Below are positions 39,472 to 46,385 of a stretch of 46,385 nucleotides of DNA, in pieces. The stretch is from Actinomycetota bacterium. GTDB taxonomy: Bacteria > Actinomycetota > Thermoleophilia > RBG-16-64-13. The translations under genes were made by a program, and so were the position numbers. The notes under the pieces are model-generated. The model saw only the letters and a program-made list of their open reading frames with translations, was not told where the DNA came from and did no database searches. The stretch's first letter is position 1. Every line of letters starts with the position of its first letter. The DNA is taken from assembly GCA_023483915.1 (NCBI GenBank), contig JAMDEO010000163.1, positions 1 through 46,385 on the forward strand, read 5' to 3'.

Positions 39472-41460
39472 ATGCCCGAACGAATGACTGCGGACTCCGC
39501 CGCGTGCGAGGTGCTCGATTACTGCGAAGGGACCATCGAGACGGCCTTTGACCGCGCCGTGAGCGTTAAGCCCTGTGCCATCGGAGGCAGGGGGATATGC
39601 TGCAGGGTGTGCGCCATGGGCCCCTGCCGTATTACAGGCACGACGACGCGTGGTGTATGCGGGGCCACCGCTGCAACTATCGCGGCGCGTAATTTTGCCC
39701 GCTCTGTGGCCGGAGGGGCAGCTGCCCATTCGGATCACGGACGAGGCATGGCGCAGACTCTGGTTGCTGTTGCGAAAGGTGAGGCCCAGGGGTACCGCAT
39801 CCGTGATGAGGTCAAACTGCGCTCGGTGGCAGGCTATCTCGGCATCAAGACCGATGGTCGGTCGGTCAATGATATAGCCCTTGACGTCGCTGAGACTGCC
39901 CTGGCTGAGTTCGGTAAGTCAAGCGGTGAGATCGCCTATCTCACCAGGGCCACGCCGATCCGCCAGGAGATATGGCACAAGGAGAAGGTCGCTCCCCGGT
40001 CCGTCGACCGTGAGATCGTGGAACTGATGCACCGGACCTCGATGGGCGTGGACCAGGATGCCGAGCACATCCTCGATCAGGCGCTCTGCGCGGCGCTGGC
40101 GGACGGCTGGGGGGGGTCCATGCTTGCCACCGACATCAGCGACATCTTGTTCGGCACGCCCACCCCTCTTCAGGCCCAGGTGAACCTTGGCGTGCTCAAG
40201 GACGATGAGGTCAATATCGTGCTTCATGGGCATGAACCGACTCTGTCGGAGATGATCGTCGCCGCTTCATCGGACCCCGAACTTCTGGATTATGCAAAAA
40301 GCAAGGGAGCGAACGGGATCAACCTCGCCGGGATATGCTGCACGGCCAATGAAGTGCTGATGCGCCACGGCATTTCTCCAGCGGGCAACTTCCTGTCGCA
40401 GGAGCTGGCGGTTGCGACCGGCGCTGTGGAAGCGATGGTCGTGGACGTGCAGTGCATCATGCAGGCGTTGGCCGACGTAGCGTCCCGCTTCCATACCAAA
40501 CTCATCACCACCTCGCCGAAGGCCAAGATCGAGGGTGCGGAGCACATCGAATTCGACGAGCACCACGCCTATGACAGCGCCAAGAACATCGTGCGGACGG
40601 CGATCGACAACTATCCTAACCGCGGAGCCACTACCAAGATCCCACAGACCGACGAGGCCTTGGTTGCCGGGTTCTCCCACGAATACATCCGCTACATGCA
40701 GGGAGGGCTCTATAGAGGGTCCTTCCGTCCCCTGAACGACGCGATTGCTCAGGGCCGCATCCGCGGGTTGGCGGCCGTAGTGGGCTGCAACAATGCCCGG
40801 GTCGCCCAAGACGCGCCAACCGTGAAGATCATCCGCGAGCTCATTCGCAACGACGTGCTCGTGGCGGTCACCGGGTGCGCTGCTACCGGCGCCGCCAAGT
40901 ACGGTTTCCTTCGTCCTGAGTTCATGGCGGAAGCGGGGGCCGGACTTCGCGAGGTCTGCGAGGCCATCGGCATCCCGCCCGTGCTGCATGTCGGCTCCTG
41001 TGTGGACAACTCACGCATTCTCACCATCCTTACGGAGTGCTCTACAGAGGGCGGCCTCGGTGATGACGTCCCCGCACTGCCGGCGGTTGGCATCTGCCCC
41101 GAGTACATGTCGGAGAAGGCTCTGGCCATCGGTGCCTACTGTGCCGCATCGGGAGCCTATGTGTTGTTCGGTCTGCCGAGTCCTGTGGGCGGCAGCGCGG
41201 AAGTCGTGAACATCATGCTCGATGGCTGGATGAAGCGCTTTGGCGGCGGAATCGAGCTCGCGCCGGACAGCGATGAGCTGATCATGAAAGCGTTGGAACA
41301 TATTGACGAAAAGCGCAGAGAGTTGAACCTCACTGAATACGATCCGAAGCGTTACGGCACAAGCGGTGATCGCACGCTGGAAGAGCTGTTCGAGGACGTG
41401 GACGAGGCAGCCCTCGGTTTGTATTCGGTAAACCACGAGCCCGTGAAGTCGGAGGTCTAG
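39472..41460 (+). CDS. acsA: Anaerobic CO dehydrogenase catalytic subunit (CooS/AcsA)
   Basis: A 662-residue Ni-Fe CODH. The N-terminal Cys set (35, 43, 44, 47, 52, 63; GGRGICCRVCAMGPCRI) binds the D and B clusters with the spacing of Rhodospirillum CooS. C-cluster ligands are probably His254 (HGHEP), Cys289 or Cys290 (GICCTANE), Cys328 (DVQCIM), Cys439 (VGCNN), Cys469 (TGCAA) and Cys510 (GSCVDNSR). It interconverts CO and CO2, and in complex with AcsB passes CO to the A-cluster. The gene leads cooS-acsB-acsD-acsC with a 3-nt gap to acsB. acsA is used because of that context; cooS is the other common name. Confidence 0.96.
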   Translation: MPERMTADSAACEVLDYCEGTIETAFDRAVSVKPCAIGGRGICCRVCAMGPCRITGTTTRGVCGATAATIAARNFARSVAGGAAAHSDHGRGMAQTLVAVAKGEAQGYRIRDEVKLRSVAGYLGIKTDGRSVNDIALDVAETALAEFGKSSGEIAYLTRATPIRQEIWHKEKVAPRSVDREIVELMHRTSMGVDQDAEHILDQALCAALADGWGGSMLATDISDILFGTPTPLQAQVNLGVLKDDEVNIVLHGHEPTLSEMIVAASSDPELLDYAKSKGANGINLAGICCTANEVLMRHGISPAGNFLSQELAVATGAVEAMVVDVQCIMQALADVASRFHTKLITTSPKAKIEGAEHIEFDEHHAYDSAKNIVRTAIDNYPNRGATTKIPQTDEALVAGFSHEYIRYMQGGLYRGSFRPLNDAIAQGRIRGLAAVVGCNNARVAQDAPTVKIIRELIRNDVLVAVTGCAATGAAKYGFLRPEFMAEAGAGLREVCEAIGIPPVLHVGSCVDNSRILTILTECSTEGGLGDDVPALPAVGICPEYMSEKALAIGAYCAASGAYVLFGLPSPVGGSAEVVNIMLDGWMKRFGGGIELAPDSDELIMKALEHIDEKRRELNLTEYDPKRYGTSGDRTLEELFEDVDEAALGLYSVNHEPVKSEV

Positions 41461-41463
41461 GAG

Positions 41464-43752
41464 ATGTCACGCTATATAGCCCGGGCTGCCATCCGCGGAG
41501 CCAACATGATCGTGGGCGAAGCCGAGCAGATGGTGACCTCCGCCGTCGAGGATCTCGGCGCAGACACCCCCGTAGCCTTCACGAATACCGCCTACTACCT
41601 CCCTGTCATCTTGGGCTTCACCGGCAAGGAGGTCACGACTTTGGGCCAGCTGCCCGAGGTCGTCGATCACGCAAAAAAGCTGCTGGTTGATGCACCCGCC
41701 AAAAGCCTCTGGTTGCCCTACCTCGGCGAGACATTGGACGCAGGCGCTGCCACCCTCCTTGCCTTTGAGGCCATGGAGGGTGTGCGTTTCGCACGAGGCC
41801 AGCAACCGGAACCCATCCAGGGCCTCAACCTCACGGGCACCAGCTTCACAAGCCCGGACAGCAACGGCGGCGCACGCGGAGATGGCGGCGGCTTCGCCAA
41901 CGGCCCCATCGACGACATCCAGCTCCGAGCCTGGGGCATTCAGTTGGTCGACGGCCGCATGCCCGGGTTCGCGGCCATAGTCGGCGCAGCCCGTAGCAAT
42001 GAGGCCGCGGTTTCGATCGTACGGGAGCTGCAGAAGCGCAACATCCTGGTTTTCCTCTCGGGCAACGTGAACGGCCGCAGCATCATCCATCAGCTGATGG
42101 AAGAAGGCGTGGAAATGGGCTACGACACCTATATCGTGCCCTTTGGAACGGACACCATTTCCGCCATCTACGCCCTGGGCTTCGCCACCCGGTCCGCCCT
42201 CACCTTTGGGGGAATGACGGGCGGGGCAGTTCGCGACATCCTGCTCTATAACAAGTACCGCGTATTTGCCTTCGTTCTCGCCTTGGGCGAGGTAGACGAC
42301 CTCAAGTATGCGGCCGCGGCCGGTGCGATCAACTATGGTTTTCCAGTGATCGCGGACACTCTCATTCCCCAGATCCTGCCTACCGGTGTCACCACCTACG
42401 AACACGTCGTGAGCATGCCTTTCGACGACATCGAGGGGGCTACCGACGCAGAGAAAGCCCGCCGCATGATCCAGCGCTGCATGGAGGTGCGAGGGGTCAA
42501 GGTCAAGATCACCGATGTGCCGATCCCGGTGCCGTACGGTAGCGCATTCGAGGGCGAGCGTGTACGCAAGGCCGACCTGCGCGTCGAGTTCGGCGGTTCC
42601 AAAGCCCACGCCTTCGAATACCTCCGCATGGTCGATACTGACCAGGTGGAGGACGGGCGCATCACGGTCGTTGGGCCCGACTTCGCGGACCTTCCTGAAG
42701 GCGGGGCCATGAACCTGGGTATCGTGATCGAGGTGGCCGGGCGCAAGATGCAGGAGGACTTCGAACCGGTCCTCGAGCGCCAAGTCCACTACTTCGTGAA
42801 TGGAGCTTCGGGCATCCAACACGTCGGCCAGCGGGATATCACCTGGGTCCGCTTCAGCAAGGGAGCCGTGGATAAGGGCTTCAGCATCAAGAATATCGGC
42901 GACATCCTCTACGCGCGCTATCACGGGGAGTTCGGCGCCATCGTGGACAAAGTGCAGGTGACCCTCTACACCGACCCGGCAGAATTCGAGAAGTGGCTGG
43001 GCAGAGCACGAGACGCCTACCAGCAGAGAAATGTCCGTTTGGCCGATATGGTCGATGAATCCGTCGAAGAGTTCTACAGCTGCACGCTCTGCCAGAGCTT
43101 CGCTCCCAACCACGTGTGCGTGGTTTCGCCGGAACGCTTGGGACTCTGCGGTGCCTACAACTGGTTGGACTGCAAAGCGTCATACCAGATCAATCCCACA
43201 GGCCCCAACCAGCCGATACCCAAAGGAATACCCCTGGACAAGGACCTTGGCATATGGCAGGGATCGAATGCGTTTGCGTACCAGAACACGCATCAGACCG
43301 TGGAGCGGGTCTCTCTCTACTCGATAATGCAGGATCCCATGACGGCTTGCGGCTGCTTCGAGTGCATCGCGATCATCATCCCGGAAGCTAATGGGGTCAT
43401 GGTCGTTTCGCGCGAGGATCCAAGCATGACGCCGGCGGGAATGACCTTCTCGACGTTGGCAGGAGTCTGCGGCGGGGGAATTCAGACCCCAGGCATGATG
43501 GGTATGGGCAAGTACTACCTACTCAGCAAGAAGTTCATCTCTGCTGAGGGAGGCCTGAAGCGGGTTGTTTGGATGTCAAGCTTCCTCAAAGACACGATGG
43601 CCGAAGATCTGAAGGCCGTCTGCGAGCGGGAGGGCGACCCCGAGCTTCTGGATAAGATCGCCGACGAGCGTTACGTGACGACGGTCGACGAGCTCCTGCC
43701 CTTCCTGGAAGAGCATGGACATCCTGCGCTAGCCATGGAATCCATCCTATAG
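41464..43752 (+). CDS. acsB: CO-methylating acetyl-CoA synthase (ACS)
   Basis: A 762-residue ACS with the bacterial three-domain architecture. The A-cluster cysteines have exactly the spacing of the Moorella enzyme: Cys540, 543, 552 and 562 hold the [4Fe-4S] cube (CTLCQSFAPNHVC and GLCGAY), and Cys629 and Cys631 (ACGCFECI) hold the proximal and distal nickel. It condenses CO, the methyl group from the corrinoid protein and CoA to acetyl-CoA. The N-terminal domain (about 1-310) should dock on CODH and form the CO tunnel. The TAG of acsA is 3 nt upstream, so translation is probably coupled. Confidence 0.97.
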   Translation: MSRYIARAAIRGANMIVGEAEQMVTSAVEDLGADTPVAFTNTAYYLPVILGFTGKEVTTLGQLPEVVDHAKKLLVDAPAKSLWLPYLGETLDAGAATLLAFEAMEGVRFARGQQPEPIQGLNLTGTSFTSPDSNGGARGDGGGFANGPIDDIQLRAWGIQLVDGRMPGFAAIVGAARSNEAAVSIVRELQKRNILVFLSGNVNGRSIIHQLMEEGVEMGYDTYIVPFGTDTISAIYALGFATRSALTFGGMTGGAVRDILLYNKYRVFAFVLALGEVDDLKYAAAAGAINYGFPVIADTLIPQILPTGVTTYEHVVSMPFDDIEGATDAEKARRMIQRCMEVRGVKVKITDVPIPVPYGSAFEGERVRKADLRVEFGGSKAHAFEYLRMVDTDQVEDGRITVVGPDFADLPEGGAMNLGIVIEVAGRKMQEDFEPVLERQVHYFVNGASGIQHVGQRDITWVRFSKGAVDKGFSIKNIGDILYARYHGEFGAIVDKVQVTLYTDPAEFEKWLGRARDAYQQRNVRLADMVDESVEEFYSCTLCQSFAPNHVCVVSPERLGLCGAYNWLDCKASYQINPTGPNQPIPKGIPLDKDLGIWQGSNAFAYQNTHQTVERVSLYSIMQDPMTACGCFECIAIIIPEANGVMVVSREDPSMTPAGMTFSTLAGVCGGGIQTPGMMGMGKYYLLSKKFISAEGGLKRVVWMSSFLKDTMAEDLKAVCEREGDPELLDKIADERYVTTVDELLPFLEEHGHPALAMESIL

Positions 43753-43792
43753 CCCTTCGCCCTGTCCCGGCTGACACGAAAGGAGATCCCGG

Positions 43793-44764
43793 ATGCCCGT
43801 AGCATTACCTGAAGTCAAAGAGACCTGGAGTGGCAAGATCGTCGAGGTCACTCTCGGCGCGGGGCCAGATAAGGGCGGCACCCGAGGCCGAACTGTCACT
43901 GTTGGTGGGGAGACGGCTCTGCCTTTCCTCCACTTCGAGGGCCAGATCCCCAACCGCCCGGTCATCGCTGCTGAGGTAAGCGATCGTGCTCCTGAAGATT
44001 GGTCGAGCCTTCTCACGGAGGCCTGGGGCGGAGTGCTCGAAGACCCCGCCAGTTGGGCGGCCCGCGCCGAGGAGCTGGGGGCGGAGGTAATTGCGCTTTC
44101 TCTCGACAGCGCCCATCCCGAGCGAGGTGATACCGGAGCCAAGGAGGCTCGCGCAACCGTACGTAAGGTACTCGAGGCGACTTCGCTGCCCCTCATCATC
44201 TATGGCCCCGGCCAAATAGACAAGGACAACGAGGTGCTGGTGGCGGCAGCCGAGGAAGCCAAGGGCGAGCGGGTGGCTTTGGGCAACTGCGAAGAGAAGA
44301 ACTACCGCACCATCGTTGCAGCGGCTCTGGCGAATGACCAGGCGGTGATTGCCAAGACCCCAATCGATGTTAACTTGGCCAAGCAGTTGAACGTTCTCAT
44401 CGGGGATATGGGCCTAGCCCGGGACCGTATCATCATGGATCCCACGACCGGAGCTTTGGGCTATGGGATCGAGTACACATACTCCGTCATGGAACGTGTG
44501 CGCCTTGCGGCCTTGACCGGCGACGCCGCGCTGCAGGAGCCGCTGCTGGTCACGGCCGGCTACGAGGCTTGGAGGGCCAAAGAGGCCCGCACCTCAGAAG
44601 GGGTGCCGGCGCAGTGGGGGGATTGGAATCAGCGTGGTCTCCTCTGGGAGGCAAACACCAGCGTGACGCTTCTCGGGACCGGCGCCGACATTCTTGTTCT
44701 CCGGCACCCGGAGACCATTTCCCTGGTGAAATACGCCGTAGACGAGTTGATGAAGGGGGTATAG
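43793..44764 (+). CDS. acsD: Corrinoid Fe-S protein small subunit
   Basis: A 323-residue TIM-barrel protein of the CFeSP beta subunit family: MPVALPEVKETWSGKIVEVT, the N-terminal strand VTVGGETALPFLHFEGQIPN, GAEVIALSLDSAHPE and IIMDPTTGALGYGIEYTYSV. With AcsC it carries the cobalamin that receives the methyl group from methyltetrahydrofolate (via AcsE) and hands it to ACS. AAAGGAGA lies 7 nt before the ATG. The gap to acsC is 4 nt. Confidence 0.95.
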   Translation: MPVALPEVKETWSGKIVEVTLGAGPDKGGTRGRTVTVGGETALPFLHFEGQIPNRPVIAAEVSDRAPEDWSSLLTEAWGGVLEDPASWAARAEELGAEVIALSLDSAHPERGDTGAKEARATVRKVLEATSLPLIIYGPGQIDKDNEVLVAAAEEAKGERVALGNCEEKNYRTIVAAALANDQAVIAKTPIDVNLAKQLNVLIGDMGLARDRIIMDPTTGALGYGIEYTYSVMERVRLAALTGDAALQEPLLVTAGYEAWRAKEARTSEGVPAQWGDWNQRGLLWEANTSVTLLGTGADILVLRHPETISLVKYAVDELMKGV

Positions 44765-44768
44765 CCGT

Positions 44769-46124
44769 ATGGCACTCACTGGCATTGCAATTTACAAGAT
44801 GCTTGCGCAAACCAACTGCAAGGAGTGCGGTTATCCGACTTGTCTGGCTTTTGCCATGAAGCTGGCCGCGCGCCAGGTGGAGCTCTCCGCCTGCCCATAC
44901 GTGTCGGAAGAGGTCAAGGCTCAGCTGGACAGCGCGGCAGCACCGCCCGTCCGCCTCGTTTCCGTCGGCCCCGAAGGACATTCCCTCGAGGTAGGAAATG
45001 AAACCGTGGTCTACCGCCACGAGAAAACATTCGTCCACCAGCCCGGTGTTTTTTTCCGTCTTCGCGCCGACCTGGACGATCAGGCGTTCGCGGAGCGGCT
45101 GGACGCGGTGGCTGATTACCACATCGAGCGTGTCGGCCAAACCCTTGGGCCCGATGGGGTGGCTATCGAGGCCGATTCTGCCCCGGCGGACCGCTTCGCG
45201 TCCCTGGTCGGCAAGGCTGCGGGTAAGGATGTGGCTCTCATCCTCATGGCTTCAGACCCAGCGGTCATGGAGGCCGGTCTCAAAGCAGCTGGGGCCTCAC
45301 GACCGCTTATTTATCCAGCCGACGCGGCGAATCAAGAGGCCATGGTCGCCCTCGCCAAGACGTATAAGGCGCCGCTGGTGCTACGCGGGGCAGATGGCGA
45401 CCTCGAGGCACTCGCCAACCTGGCCGACGAGGCAGTGAAGCAGGGACTCGAAGACCTGGTTCTCGACCCCGGCACCCGGGGATGGGCGGACTCGCTTAGC
45501 GCCTTGACCCGCCTCCGCCGGGCTGCTATCAAAAAGAACTTCCGGCCCCTTGGCTACCCTGCGATCGCATTCGCCGGCGAAGCTGGCGATGGCCCTGAAA
45601 AAGAGGCAATGCTCGCGTCGCAGTTCATCGACAGGTATGCGGGCTTCATTGTGCTCGACAACTTCGAGCCTGCTGCGCTCTATTCGTTGCTGACCCTTCG
45701 GCAGAACATCTATACCGATCCGCAAAAGCCCATCCAGGTAACCCCGGGTCTCTACGAGATTGGAGAGCCGAAGGCCGAATCACCGGTGTTGGTGACGACC
45801 AATTTCTCCCTCACCTACTTCTCGGTTGCCGGGGAAGTCGAGGGCGCAGGCCGGCCCGCATGGCTGCTCGTATCCGACTCCGAGGGGATGTCCGTGCTGA
45901 CCGCGTGGGCGGCCGGCAAGTTCGACGCCGAAGCCATCGGCAAAGCAGTAAAGAACACAGGAATCGCGGACAAGATAAGCCACAAGAAGATCGTCATTCC
46001 CGGAGCAGTGGCCACCATCTCCGGTGAGCTCGAAGAAGAGCTTTCGGGATGGGAGATACTGGTCGGGCCGCGGGAGGCAATCGGGATCCCGTCATACCTG
46101 AGGTACCTCGCGAGCAACAACTGA
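44769..46124 (+). CDS. acsC: Corrinoid Fe-S protein large subunit
   Basis: A 451-residue CFeSP gamma subunit. The N-terminal domain holds the [4Fe-4S] ligands Cys17, Cys20, Cys25 and Cys42 (TNCKECGYPTCLAFAM). A TIM-barrel middle (about 60-310) and a C-terminal B12-binding Rossmann part (about 320-451, with PVLVTTNFSLTYFSVAGEVE, WLLVSDSEGMSVLTAWAAGK, KIVIPGAVATISGELEEEL) follow. The Fe-S cluster delivers the low-potential electron that reduces Co(II) to Co(I). It follows acsD directly, and a RACo-like gene starts 17 nt downstream. Confidence 0.95.
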   Translation: MALTGIAIYKMLAQTNCKECGYPTCLAFAMKLAARQVELSACPYVSEEVKAQLDSAAAPPVRLVSVGPEGHSLEVGNETVVYRHEKTFVHQPGVFFRLRADLDDQAFAERLDAVADYHIERVGQTLGPDGVAIEADSAPADRFASLVGKAAGKDVALILMASDPAVMEAGLKAAGASRPLIYPADAANQEAMVALAKTYKAPLVLRGADGDLEALANLADEAVKQGLEDLVLDPGTRGWADSLSALTRLRRAAIKKNFRPLGYPAIAFAGEAGDGPEKEAMLASQFIDRYAGFIVLDNFEPAALYSLLTLRQNIYTDPQKPIQVTPGLYEIGEPKAESPVLVTTNFSLTYFSVAGEVEGAGRPAWLLVSDSEGMSVLTAWAAGKFDAEAIGKAVKNTGIADKISHKKIVIPGAVATISGELEEELSGWEILVGPREAIGIPSYLRYLASNN

Positions 46125-46141
46125 CGCTGCCGGATAGCGCC

Positions 46142-46385
46142 GTGAACGAGGAAGCGACCAAGGACGGCGAACTCGCCGTCCGCCTGGAACCGGCGGGCCT
46201 AACCGTACGGGTTCCGGCCGATACCGTCATCGAGGAGGCGATCTCCCAGGCGGGCCTGCGCATATCTCTGCCCTGCGGGGGACAAGGGCGCTGCGGCCGT
46301 TGTGTCGTGGAAGTACGAGAGGGCTCGGTACGCCGCCGCTCGATGATGCGGCGGACCGAGGAGGAAGGACGCCGCGGCTACGCGG
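46142..46385 (+). CDS. RACo-like corrinoid reductive activator, N-terminal part (runs off the window)
   Basis: 81 codons are visible from GTG 46142. They contain a plant-type [2Fe-2S] ferredoxin motif, LPCGGQGRCGRCVVEV (C-x5-C-x2-C), preceded by VPADTVIEEAISQAGL. A 2Fe-2S domain directly after acsC is the expected start of RACo/AcsV (DUF4445 family), the ATP-dependent protein that reduces inactive Co(II) CFeSP. The ATPase part lies outside the window, so the assignment rests on context and the first domain. Confidence 0.8.
   Translation, partial: MNEEATKDGELAVRLEPAGLTVRVPADTVIEEAISQAGLRISLPCGGQGRCGRCVVEVREGSVRRRSMMRRTEEEGRRGYA

Noticed and set aside
41467-43113. 548-residue minus-strand open frame opposite acsB
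   Set aside because: acsB is certain on the plus strand, with every A-cluster cysteine at the Moorella spacing. The antisense frame shows no family features.

Overview
The window (46.4 kb) is high-GC DNA with frequent GTG starts and several promoters that place the start codon directly at the transcription start (leaderless genes). That pattern, the integrase-type transposase and a GYF/DUF6777-type surface protein pair suggest an anaerobic Actinomycetota-like bacterium. The lineage is inferred, not proven. The right end carries a Wood-Ljungdahl carbonyl-branch cluster, so the host probably fixes or oxidises C1 units through acetyl-CoA.

Layout. 0-9.5 kb is a scarred accessory region. It holds the end of an ABC-2-type permease, a quinone-oxidoreductase-like MDR enzyme, and a transposase joined to the 3' half of a transhydroxylase-type Fe-S subunit. 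It also holds two paralogous MFS transporters with near-identical leaderless promoters, a WG-repeat pseudogene with three in-frame stops, and two decayed tRNA 3' ends. 9.6-20 kb holds small metabolic and stress genes: an AT-rich EFR1-type flavodoxin/ferredoxin, a STAS protein, a VOC protein, an SDR followed by a bacterial ERG2/sigma-1-receptor homologue, a cyclophilin-like protein, a ferritin-like/VIT transporter and a glucosaminidase lipoprotein. Its last part is a divergent metal/redox module (DUF134-NifX, OsmC, CopZ-like against ArsR, ferredoxin, zinc ribbon). 20-27.6 kb is acyl-CoA and sugar metabolism: a fused ADP-forming acyl-CoA synthetase, a CoA-transferase with a C-terminal GNAT domain, a convergent AMP-forming acyl-CoA synthetase, and a probable PPi-dependent phosphofructokinase. 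27.6-34.1 kb holds a frameshifted DUF1326 gene with a PD-(D/E)XK-like partner, an isochorismatase-like hydrolase, DUF763 with an AAC(3)-I-like acetyltransferase, DUF302, a TMEM175-like channel and small proteins.

34.2-37.7 kb contains two tandem genes for single-pass membrane proteins. They share a direct repeat of about 1.21 kb with no difference that I can see, so about 400 N-terminal residues are the same while the C-terminal domains are unrelated. 37.9-46.4 kb contains cooC and a small zinc protein on the minus strand. Divergent from them are an HMA-fold protein without its cysteines, then cooS, acsB, acsD, acsC and the start of a RACo-type activator.

How the genes fit together: CODH (CooS), ACS (AcsB) and the corrinoid protein (AcsCD) make or cleave acetyl-CoA, CooC matures the nickel sites, and the RACo-like protein reactivates the corrinoid. 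The ADP-forming synthetase, CoA-transferase and AMP-forming ligase connect acetyl- or acyl-CoA to free acids and ATP. I see no rRNA, intact tRNA or CRISPR array.
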